A DNA stretch of 64,000 nucleotides from Faecalibacillus intestinalis (GTDB lineage: Bacteria > Bacillota_I > Bacilli_A > Erysipelotrichales > Coprobacillaceae). Under the pieces are notes generated by a model. That model was not told the DNA's origin and searched no databases. It saw only the letters and a list, made by a program, of their open reading frames with translations. This document shows, in pieces, positions 27,489-35,345 of this stretch (position 1 is the stretch's first letter; every line of letters begins with the position of its first letter). The stretch lies in NCBI RefSeq assembly GCF_003024685.1, contig NZ_PYLQ01000002.1, positions 137,062 to 201,061 on the forward strand. Direction: 5' to 3'. Made by a program: the position numbers and the translations under genes.

Positions 27489-28787
27489 TTAATCTACATC
27501 ATATGCAACCAAATCATCAAAAGTTTGTCTACGAATGACTTCTTTAGATTTACCTTGGTATGTAAAGACTACTGCTGGTTTAGGTAATTGGTTGTAGTTA
27601 GAAGACATTGAATAGTGATAAGCTCCTGTCGAGAACATTGCTAGAATATCACCTGGTTGAGGATCTTGTAACATAATATCTCTAATTAAAATATCTCCTG
27701 ATTCACAGTTTTTACCAGCTACTGTTACTAAATGATTTGCTTCTTGTCCAGCTTTATTAGCGATAACAGCATCATATTTAGCGTTATATAATGATGAACG
27801 GATGTTATCTGTCATTCCTCCATCTACACTAATATAATCTCTAATATCTCTAATGTATTTATATGAACCTACTGTATATAAAGTAATACCTGCATTACCT
27901 ACACAATAACGTCCTGGTTCTACTAAGACCATTGGTCGTTTCATATCTCTTTTGTCGAATCCTTTGTAGATGATATCCATGATTGTAGAAACAACATCAT
28001 CAAATTCTAGTGGATGATCACTTGCTGTATATTGGATACCAAAACCACCACCAGCATTTAATTTATTAATAACGATTCCAAAGATATCATAGATTTCATA
28101 AGCAATATCTACAAATTTATTCATTGCAAGTACATAAGCTTGAATTTCTTCAATTTGACTACCTACGTGACAATGAATTCCATCAAAATTGATATGTGGT
28201 GCATCAATAACTTTTTTAATTGCTTTTAAGTATGTATTATCATGACTTGAAAAACCAAATTTTGTATCTTTGGCTCCAACACGAATATAATCATGTCCAC
28301 CTGCATAGACACCTGGTGTGATTCTGACAAGTCCATTGACTTTAACATTTAATTTTGAAGCAATTTCTTCAACAAGTTCAATTTCATAGAAGTTATCAAT
28401 GACAAAGTTTTCTACACCATTTTCTAAAGCGTATTGAATTTCTGAAGGTAATTTATTATTCCCATGGAAATAAACCTTTTTAGGATCAAATCCTGCTTTT
28501 AACGCAACACTGATTTCTCCTGCAGAAACGCAATCAATTCCTACGCCATATTCCATTGCTAATTTATAGATTGCTTTACACGAAAATGATTTTGATGCAA
28601 ATAATGGTAATGTATTTTCATATTTATCAATCATTTTTGTTTTTAATGTATTAAATTGTTTTCTAATATGTCCTTCAGACATAACATAGAGTGGTGTTCC
28701 ATATTGTTTAACTAAATCAGTTGCTTTCACATCATCTATGTATAAATCATTTCCCTTAATTTGTGCAAATTCAGTTTGTAAAACCAT
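27489..28787 (-). CDS. lysA: diaminopimelate decarboxylase
   Basis: 432 residues; fold-III PLP enzyme. The PLP Lys is in FASKSFSCKA, HCHVGSQI and GGGFGIQY bind phosphate, and CESGDILIRD supplies the second-subunit active-site Cys. Converts meso-DAP to lysine. Last gene of the riboswitch-controlled run. Confidence 0.96.
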   Translation of the reverse strand: MVLQTEFAQIKGNDLYIDDVKATDLVKQYGTPLYVMSEGHIRKQFNTLKTKMIDKYENTLPLFASKSFSCKAIYKLAMEYGVGIDCVSAGEISVALKAGFDPKKVYFHGNNKLPSEIQYALENGVENFVIDNFYEIELVEEIASKLNVKVNGLVRITPGVYAGGHDYIRVGAKDTKFGFSSHDNTYLKAIKKVIDAPHINFDGIHCHVGSQIEEIQAYVLAMNKFVDIAYEIYDIFGIVINKLNAGGGFGIQYTASDHPLEFDDVVSTIMDIIYKGFDKRDMKRPMVLVEPGRYCVGNAGITLYTVGSYKYIRDIRDYISVDGGMTDNIRSSLYNAKYDAVIANKAGQEANHLVTVAGKNCESGDILIRDIMLQDPQPGDILAMFSTGAYHYSMSSNYNQLPKPAVVFTYQGKSKEVIRRQTFDDLVAYDVD

Positions 28788-28798
28788 TTCTTTTCTCC

Positions 28799-29542
28799 CT
28801 AATAAAGTGTTTTTAATGTAAACAACCCATGATCCTTATCTTGTAAGGCTTTAGCTGCAGCTAACGCACCTTGAACAAAGACATCTTTCGATAAAGCTGT
28901 ATGTTTAATTTCAATAATTTCATCTAATCCCGCAAACATAATTTCATGTTCACCAAAAATTGTTCCACCACGAAGTGCTTGAATTCCAATTTCTTGTTTC
29001 TTTCTTTTTTCATGAAGTGCACTACGATCATATACAGGTGTTGTTTCTTTAATTTCATCTTCCATTACTTCATATAAAAGCTTTGCTGTACCTGATGGTG
29101 CATCAATCTTTTGATTATGATGTTTTTCTAAGATTTCAATATCATAACCATTATCATAGAATTCTTTAGCTACTTGTCTTAAGATCTTAGTGACCATTTG
29201 AATTCCAAAGCTTGTATTATAAGATTGGAAAATAGCTATTTCTTTAGAAGCTTCTTCAATCTTATCTAATTGTTCCTTAGAAAAACCAGTTGTTGCAAAA
29301 ACAACTTTTGTTTTATTCTTTTTAACGTAAGCTAAAATATCATCAAGATTGTTTGGATGTGAAAAATCAATAATCACATCCGCACGATCTTGGACTTCTG
29401 TTAAGTTACTATACATTGCTTCTGGTGCTTTTTCATCAAATTCATAAGAAACCACACCAATTAAATCAAATTCATCTTTTTCTCTTAATTGATGAGCAAC
29501 TTTCTTACCCATCAAACCATATCCATATAATAATACTTTCAT
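28799..29542 (-). CDS. dapB: 4-hydroxy-tetrahydrodipicolinate reductase
   Basis: 247 residues from the ATG at 29542, one nt after the dapA stop; a longer frame reaches into dapA. N-terminal Rossmann motif GYGLMGKKVA and the DapB signature EKHHNQKIDAPSGTA with catalytic His and Lys. Second step of the DAP pathway. Confidence 0.95.
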   Translation of the reverse strand: MKVLLYGYGLMGKKVAHQLREKDEFDLIGVVSYEFDEKAPEAMYSNLTEVQDRADVIIDFSHPNNLDDILAYVKKNKTKVVFATTGFSKEQLDKIEEASKEIAIFQSYNTSFGIQMVTKILRQVAKEFYDNGYDIEILEKHHNQKIDAPSGTAKLLYEVMEDEIKETTPVYDRSALHEKRKKQEIGIQALRGGTIFGEHEIMFAGLDEIIEIKHTALSKDVFVQGALAAAKALQDKDHGLFTLKTLY

Positions 29543-29543
29543 C

Positions 29544-30437
29544 CTAATACCCCAATTTTTCAAATTCATCCATTGCACCAAATAATGCTTTTTTATTTTC
29601 TTCTGTAGTTTCAATTAATGGTAATCTTAAATGTTCTCCACATACTCCCATTTTAGCAAGAGCTGCTTTAGGCATAATTGGATTAACATCAATAAATAAT
29701 AAACGTGAAATAGGATCTAAAGCATAAGCTAATGGTTGTGCTTCTTTAATATTTCCTTTTAAAATTAATTGTGTTAATTTTTCTACCGCTTCTGGATATA
29801 AGTTAGAAGTAACAGAAATAACTCCTTTTCCTCCAGCTGCCATAAATGGAAGAATATTATCATCACATCCTGAATATAAATCAAAGTCTAAATCAGCTGT
29901 TTTAGCTAACACTTCCATCGCATAAGCAATATTGTCTGTAGCATCTTTCATTGCTTGAATGTTTTTGTGTTTAGCAAGTTCAACAACAGTATCAACCGAA
30001 ATATTTAATCCTGTTCTTCCTGGTACATTGTATAAAATCATTGGAATATCAACGGCATCCGCAATTGTTGTATAATGTTGAATTAAACCTCTTTGGCTTG
30101 TTTTATTGTAGTAAGGTGTTACGACAAGAATCGCATCTGCCCCTTTTTCTTTAGCATAACGTGCTTTCTTTAAAGCTGTTTGTGTATCATTTGAACCAGC
30201 TCCACAAATAACTTTAACACCTGTTCCTTTCGCAAGTTCTAGTGTTAGATCTAATAATTTAAATTCATCTTCAATTGTAATGGTTGCTGTTTCACCTGTT
30301 GTTCCATTTACAAGTAAAGCTTGTACACCACCATCGATCATTCTTTGAACTTGTCTTTTAAATCCTTCAAAATCAATGTCTCCATTATCAAACATTGGTA
30401 ATACAAGTGCGACTGCACTTCCTTCAAAAATTGTCAT
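29544..30437 (-). CDS. dapA: 4-hydroxy-tetrahydrodipicolinate synthase
   Basis: 297 residues, TIM barrel. Schiff-base Lys in QAMKDATDN, Tyr in YNVPGRTGLN, GTTGE pyruvate motif. Condenses pyruvate with aspartate semialdehyde. Starts 2 nt after the ACT gene. Confidence 0.96.
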   Translation of the reverse strand: MTIFEGSAVALVLPMFDNGDIDFEGFKRQVQRMIDGGVQALLVNGTTGETATITIEDEFKLLDLTLELAKGTGVKVICGAGSNDTQTALKKARYAKEKGADAILVVTPYYNKTSQRGLIQHYTTIADAVDIPMILYNVPGRTGLNISVDTVVELAKHKNIQAMKDATDNIAYAMEVLAKTADLDFDLYSGCDDNILPFMAAGGKGVISVTSNLYPEAVEKLTQLILKGNIKEAQPLAYALDPISRLLFIDVNPIMPKAALAKMGVCGEHLRLPLIETTEENKKALFGAMDEFEKLGY

Positions 30438-30439
30438 AT

Positions 30440-30916
30440 TTATTTATCCTCCTCAATATGAAATCTTTCTTTTAATAATTGAATTGCTTGATCTAAATTC
30501 TCTTTATCAATAACTAAAGAAATTGTTCTTTTACTTGTCGTAATTTGATAAAAGTGAATATTAGCTTGTCCTAAGACATCAAATACTTCAGCTGCTAAAC
30601 CTGGTGTTGTTTCCACCAATTTTCCCCCAACCGCAACTTTAGCGTATTTTCTAATTTGATAAATTTGAATTTGTTTAAATTCATCTTTTAATTTCATGAT
30701 TGCTTGATTTAGTTTTAATTGGAATTCTTGATCTAATGTAATTTCAATTTGTACAAAATCATCAACAGTAACTTGTGAAATCATGTCTACATTAATTTCT
30801 TCATCTTTTAATATAGAAAAGATTTTCGCAATCATTTTAGGATGTTTTGGTACATTTAATAACTTAAGTTGAATAATTTCTTTTTCACAACTTATAGCTT
30901 CAATAATATCGTTCAT
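30440..30916 (-). CDS. stand-alone ACT-domain protein (aspartokinase regulatory-like)
   Basis: 158 residues that look like two ACT domains as at the C-terminus of aspartate kinase (FSILKDEEINVDMISQ, GLAAEVFDVLGQANIHFYQITTS). No kinase domain is attached. It leads the lysine operon right after the L-box riboswitch. It may be a lysine-sensing subunit for a separate aspartokinase; that role is inferred from context. Confidence 0.8.
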   Translation of the reverse strand: MNDIIEAISCEKEIIQLKLLNVPKHPKMIAKIFSILKDEEINVDMISQVTVDDFVQIEITLDQEFQLKLNQAIMKLKDEFKQIQIYQIRKYAKVAVGGKLVETTPGLAAEVFDVLGQANIHFYQITTSKRTISLVIDKENLDQAIQLLKERFHIEEDK

Positions 30917-30961
30917 AATTTCCTCCCTATATTTTATTCATCCTCTTATAAAAAGTGACAA

Positions 30962-30990
30962 ATAAAAAATTGCAATGAGTATCATTGCAA
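30962..30990 (-). terminator. L-box expression-platform terminator
   Basis: TTGCAATGA / TCATTGCAA with a 3-nt loop and six T on the minus strand, between the aptamer and the ACT gene. High lysine should favour it. Confidence 0.88.
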
Positions 30991-31007
30991 CAAAAAATTC
31001 GTTATCA

Positions 31008-31173
31008 ATGATAGCTCCCCATTACCTTTAGATAATGACAGTTGAATAGGTCTTTCCTAGACACCCAAGATTATACCTCATGCAATAGATACAATCTTTC
31101 GGCAAGTGCTCCTCCTTCATTACCTTGTTGCATCAAATAATAATAATCTCATAACATCTTGCGCCTCTATCTT
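31008..31173 (-). promoter_or_regulatory. lysine riboswitch (L box)
   Basis: The minus strand shows the conserved pieces in order: GATAGAGGCGC, GAAGGAGGAGCACTTGCCGA, TTGGGTGTCTAGGAAAGACC and GGGGAGCTATC closing P1. It leads a DAP/lysine operon, as expected. Confidence 0.95.
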
Positions 31174-31184
31174 TATTTGAGTAA

Positions 31185-31213
31185 ATTCTATCACATCTTG
31201 AAATAGTATACAA
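31185..31213 (-). promoter_or_regulatory. promoter of the lysine operon
   Basis: TTGTAT (31208-31213), 17 bp, TAGAAT (31185-31190) on the minus strand, about 12 nt before P1 of the riboswitch. Confidence 0.7.
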
Positions 31214-31277
31214 TAATAAGCCTTATTATTTTTCATTTAGTAGTAATTTTGATATGATAGTTTCAGGAGGGATATTT

Positions 31278-31625
31278 ATGTTATTTATTTGTTATCCAAA
31301 ATGTTCGACATGTAAAAAAGCAAAGAAGTTTTTATTAGATCATCAAATTGAATTTGATGAAAGACATATCGTTGAAGAAAAACTAAATAAAGATGAATTA
31401 AAAGCACTTTATTTAAAAAGTGGTTTACCACTTAAAAGATTCTTTAATACATCAGGTAATCTTTATAAAGAAAAACATTTAAAAGATGTTTTACCGACTT
31501 TAAGTGAAGATGAACAATTAGAACTACTTTCTACTAATGGTATGCTTGTTAAAAGACCTATACTTGAAACAAAAGACAAAGTTCTTGTTGGTTTTAAAGA
31601 AGATCAATATAAGGAACTTCTCTAA
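31278..31625 (+). CDS. ArsC/Spx-family thioredoxin-fold protein
   Basis: 115 residues; N-terminal CPKCSTCKKAKKFL with CxxC-type pair, SGLPLKRFFNTSGNLYKE and KRPILE, the pattern of YffB/ArsC-like reductases rather than the regulator Spx. Start 31278 has AGGAGG 8 nt upstream. Its stop overlaps the next ATG. Confidence 0.9.
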   Translation: MLFICYPKCSTCKKAKKFLLDHQIEFDERHIVEEKLNKDELKALYLKSGLPLKRFFNTSGNLYKEKHLKDVLPTLSEDEQLELLSTNGMLVKRPILETKDKVLVGFKEDQYKELL

Positions 31626-32389
31626 TGCCTGCTGGATATACACATTATTGTTTTGGTAAAGATGTTTATAAACATCTTGATGATCAAAATATTAAAGATT
31701 TATTACTTAGAAATGAAAATTGTTTTTTAATTGGTCTTCATGGTCCAGATATTTTCTTTTATGAAAGATGGAATAAAATAGCAAGAAAGATGCATCAAGA
31801 TAAAGCCAATACTTTCTTTGAAAAGGCACAAGATATTATTCAAAGTGAAGCACAACTTGCTTATATTCTTGGTTTTATTTGTCATTATTTATTAGATAGT
31901 CAAATGCACCCTTATATTAAAAAGATGATTAAAAATACAAATATGGATCATTTTGAAATAGAATCTGATTATGATCGTCTTCTTTTAAAAAGACATCATC
32001 AAGATCCTTTGCATAAAGAAATCTATGAACATATTCGCTTTAAAGAAAAAGAAATATGTACTATTCAATCCTTTTTTCCTGAACTATCTTATTTAGATAT
32101 TGAAAAAGCTCTTAAAGGATTAAAAAGAATTGATCATTTATTAAAAGCCCCTAGCTTTTTAAAAAGGGGGCTTATTTATGGATGTTTCCATCTCACATTC
32201 AATTTTCATAAACTCCAAGGTTTAATTATTAACTACCATCATAATAAAGAAATGGAAAAATATAATGATATTCTTGATAAAATCTACCAACAAACCTTAA
32301 AAGAAGCTCTTATTTATCTTCCTTTATATATTCAAAACTATAAAAAACACGCTCCTTTACCAGAACGCTACTATCACAACTACAAATAG
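31625..32389 (+). CDS. zinc-dependent phospholipase C-family protein
   Basis: 254 residues; MPAGYTHYCFGKDV, GLHGPDIFFY and HYLLDSQMHPY give the His/Asp metal ligands of this family. No signal peptide, so probably intracellular; substrate unknown. Translationally coupled to the ArsC-like gene by one shared base. Confidence 0.85.
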   Translation: MPAGYTHYCFGKDVYKHLDDQNIKDLLLRNENCFLIGLHGPDIFFYERWNKIARKMHQDKANTFFEKAQDIIQSEAQLAYILGFICHYLLDSQMHPYIKKMIKNTNMDHFEIESDYDRLLLKRHHQDPLHKEIYEHIRFKEKEICTIQSFFPELSYLDIEKALKGLKRIDHLLKAPSFLKRGLIYGCFHLTFNFHKLQGLIINYHHNKEMEKYNDILDKIYQQTLKEALIYLPLYIQNYKKHAPLPERYYHNYK

Positions 32390-32414
32390 TGCATCAAACG
32401 ATGCACTATTTTTT
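32386..32414. terminator. bidirectional terminator
   Basis: ATAGTGCATC / GATGCACTAT with an AAAC loop and T6, between convergent genes. Confidence 0.88.
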
Positions 32415-32958
32415 ATAAATCAAAACCATCTTTGAAAGCTTTACCAACATTTTCCCCTAAAACACGATACGTATTATTGACCATATCAAAAGCAATAATT
32501 TCCATTTTATCTACATCTATCTTACCATTTTCATCTAAATAATCTTCATCAATAGAAACATTCACAACATTTCCAATTAAGTTTCCATCTTCAAAAGATT
32601 CTACAGTACATTCTAAAGTAAGTGGATATTCTTCAATAATTGGTGCATCAACATGTTTTGAAGGTGTTACATGGACACCACTTTTAGCAATCTTATCTTC
32701 TTTATTTCCTGAAACAACACCGAAATAATCAGAAATTTTTTCAGTTTTCTTTGTCGCAAATGATAAAGTAAAAGCTTTCTTTAATTCTAAATTATCTGTT
32801 GTTTTATGTTTAGAAAGTGATACATAAACTTGATTATAATCATAAACACCACCCCAAGCAGCATTCATGACATTGGCTTTACCATCTTGATCATATGTTG
32901 CAAGCATTAAAACAGGTAAAGGCATAAATTGCATTTTATTTCCTAAATCTTTTCTCAT
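32413..32958 (-). CDS. flavin reductase-family protein
   Basis: 181 residues, FMN-binding split barrel of the flavin-reductase-like type (MPLPVLMLATYDQDGKANVMNAAWGG, SLSKHKTTDNLELKKAF). Probably an NAD(P)H-flavin reductase or FMN-binding protein. Monocistronic. Confidence 0.85.
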   Translation of the reverse strand: MRKDLGNKMQFMPLPVLMLATYDQDGKANVMNAAWGGVYDYNQVYVSLSKHKTTDNLELKKAFTLSFATKKTEKISDYFGVVSGNKEDKIAKSGVHVTPSKHVDAPIIEEYPLTLECTVESFEDGNLIGNVVNVSIDEDYLDENGKIDVDKMEIIAFDMVNNTYRVLGENVGKAFKDGFDL

Positions 32959-33011
32959 ATATATGTTTCTCCTGATTCTTATATTATACCATAGATAAAA
33001 GCCAAGCTTTA

Positions 33012-33944
33012 TTAATCTCGACTTATAATTTCTTTAATTCTCTCTAAATCCTGATCATTGATTAATGCATCAAAAATTAGATTGTATTTTTCAAGTGTCA
33101 AATTTTCTAATATTTCATCATGTTCTTGGGAAAATTTACTTTTAAAAAGCGCAATAGTATTTTCTTTAGCTTTTAATAATTCTCCTTCAGCTTTTCCTTC
33201 TTTTAATGATTCTTTACGAATTCTTTGTTCTTCTTGGTAATGTTGAATTTTAACGAGTTGTCTTTTCTCTGCTGCTAAAACAAGTCCTTCATCTTCATTG
33301 AATTGTTCAAGTTTATCTTTCATGATTGTTACCACCTCATTATCTAAGGTCATTATATCATGGGTAAGTCCTTGATATAAGATGTAGATTAAGATTTCTG
33401 ATTTACTAAAGCTTTTAATTCCTCTTTCTTTTTCAATGACTTTAATAAAAGGAAGTTGTACAAAGTAGCTTTCTATTAAATTAAACCTTCTTACATATCC
33501 ATGTCTATTTCTAGGCATATAAGCATCTATCAATTCAAGATTGTCTTTATCAATATCATCGATAAAAAGAATAGTTACTACTTTATGTAGATTTTCACTA
33601 TATTTCTTATCTCCTCGATTGACTTGATGATCAAGCATGCGAGATTCATAAGCTTGAAAACGATGATAGATTTCTCTAGAAAACTTTGTATTCTGCATTT
33701 CTATATCAATCAGTTCCCCATCTTCTGTTTTTACCTGAACATCCAAAATCATATCTTTATCACTTATATGACTGGGATTAAGTTCAGAGTTTAAGACTGT
33801 AATTTCTTGAGTTTTGATATGTGCAATCTCTTCGATGATGAGTTTTAATAGATAGTAACACTGAACATCTTTCATATTGGATAATAGATACTTAAATACA
33901 AGATCATTTTTAAAATCGGCAATTCTAGGTCTTATCTTTTCCAT
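33012..33944 (-). CDS. Rpn-family PD-(D/E)xK nuclease/putative transposase
   Basis: 310 residues. The nuclease core is MILDVQVKTEDGELIDIEMQ (about 75-95), giving the D...ExQ site. The C-terminus is Lys/Glu rich and ends in helices like other members. Family proteins are annotated as recombination-promoting nucleases. This copy is intact, unlike the one at 51349-52279. It stands next to the CRISPR locus but is transcribed away from it. Confidence 0.88.
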   Translation of the reverse strand: MEKIRPRIADFKNDLVFKYLLSNMKDVQCYYLLKLIIEEIAHIKTQEITVLNSELNPSHISDKDMILDVQVKTEDGELIDIEMQNTKFSREIYHRFQAYESRMLDHQVNRGDKKYSENLHKVVTILFIDDIDKDNLELIDAYMPRNRHGYVRRFNLIESYFVQLPFIKVIEKERGIKSFSKSEILIYILYQGLTHDIMTLDNEVVTIMKDKLEQFNEDEGLVLAAEKRQLVKIQHYQEEQRIRKESLKEGKAEGELLKAKENTIALFKSKFSQEHDEILENLTLEKYNLIFDALINDQDLERIKEIISRD

Positions 33945-34103
33945 TATAAAATTCTCCTTTCAGTATATATATAGACACTAAAAGTCAAAATTTCTTTTAA
34001 AAAATGAATTTTTTTATTTTTAATTGTTTAATTCAGTATTTTATTAAAAATATCACTATAGAATTTATATGAAAGTGTTTTCAATATACAGTTTTATATA
34101 TGG

Positions 34104-34109
34104 TATAAT
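34104..34109 (+). promoter_or_regulatory. possible -10 box of the CRISPR-cas operon
   Basis: TATAAT 23 nt before the first gene of the locus, followed by AAGGAGG. A clear -35 box is not visible (TTCAAT at 18 bp is the best). Confidence 0.45.
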
Positions 34110-34132
34110 AATATATAAGGAGGCGATTAATT

Positions 34133-35344
34133 ATGCAATACTTTACTTTTTTAGGAGTTGGTACTCTTCCGGAAGGCTATGAAGAGGCGCTTTATTCTTT
34201 TGAAGATAACAAAGAAGAAATTCATGCTTCTAAGTACGTTCAGAGCGCTATCATTGAAAAATTTCAATCAGATATTTCTGAAGTATTTGTATTTTGTACC
34301 GAGAAGTCATATAGTCTAGGTGCTAGAAACATTAAAAATGAAATAAAAACTAAATTTAATATAGATATTAAATTTATAACTATAAATGAATTCGTAAAAA
34401 TTGAAGAAATTCTACAAAAAATGAATGAAGTATTAAAAGAAGATTTTATTATTGATGTTACACATAGTTTTAGAAATATTCCAATTTCAGTGACAATGAT
34501 ATCTAATTATTTAGAAGTATCAACTAAAAAACAATTAAAGCATCTATTCTATGGTAATTATAATCGTGAAACTAATGAAGGATTAATTATTGATTTAATT
34601 AACCAATATGAAAATTCAAAAATTGCTTCATCATTAATGGCATTCGATCAATTTTTAAAGATATCAGATACATATTTATACAATTTAAATGATAATAAAA
34701 TAAATAATTTGATGAAAGGCATTTATCAATTTAATCACATGCTAGATTATTGTGAATTTGATAGCTGTGTTCATTCTATTTCTCAAATTTATAATTTCTG
34801 CCAATCCATATTAAAAGAAAAAGATAAATATATTCTTCTTACACCATATCTCAAAAGTATACAAAAGAAATTATCAAATATTTATATAGAAAAAAATGAT
34901 GCTATTAAAAAAATCAAATTTATTAAACTTTTATTAGCTCATAATTCTTTACAAATTGCTATTACGTTTACAGATCAACTAATTAGGGAAGAACTTGTGC
35001 ATTATTATTATTTTCCAGATAGTAAATCGTTTAAAGAAGAATTATTAAATAAAATTGCTAAAGAATCTGATTTTTATGACTTATCAACAGATCTTTTATT
35101 CTTTTTAAATATACGAAATTCATCTAAGAATATAAATTCAAAAGATTATATAGTAAAAATTCGTAATAAAAATAATAATCTCTCAAAAAACACTGACATT
35201 CTTGATAAAGATAGCATAAATGATTTTTATTTAAAAATAAGAAATGTTGTTAATCACGGTGGTAAAATTAAACAAAATGTAGATGTGAATAAGATAATTT
35301 TAAAATGCCTTGATAGTGTAGAAAAATTTATAAAGGAGGGCTAA
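34133..35344 (+). CDS. csx1: CARF-HEPN ribonuclease of the Csx1/Csx2 (TM1812) type
   Basis: 403 residues. N-terminal CARF domain with FLGVGTLPEGYEEALYSF and the DxTHS motif IIDVTHSFRNIP (about 107-118), which binds cyclic oligoadenylate in this family. C-terminal HEPN domain ends with R-x4-H, RNVVNH, at R370/H375, the RNase site. It is the first gene of the type III locus, 1 nt before cas10. When Cas10 makes cOA, this protein should cleave RNA non-specifically. All key residues are present. Confidence 0.88.
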   Translation: MQYFTFLGVGTLPEGYEEALYSFEDNKEEIHASKYVQSAIIEKFQSDISEVFVFCTEKSYSLGARNIKNEIKTKFNIDIKFITINEFVKIEEILQKMNEVLKEDFIIDVTHSFRNIPISVTMISNYLEVSTKKQLKHLFYGNYNRETNEGLIIDLINQYENSKIASSLMAFDQFLKISDTYLYNLNDNKINNLMKGIYQFNHMLDYCEFDSCVHSISQIYNFCQSILKEKDKYILLTPYLKSIQKKLSNIYIEKNDAIKKIKFIKLLLAHNSLQIAITFTDQLIREELVHYYYFPDSKSFKEELLNKIAKESDFYDLSTDLLFFLNIRNSSKNINSKDYIVKIRNKNNNLSKNTDILDKDSINDFYLKIRNVVNHGGKIKQNVDVNKIILKCLDSVEKFIKEG

Positions 35345-35345
35345 A

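Noticed and set aside
33012-33944. Rpn nuclease as part of the CRISPR locus
   Set aside because: Opposite strand, and a broken family member lies far away at 51.3-52.3 kb, so proximity is probably accidental.
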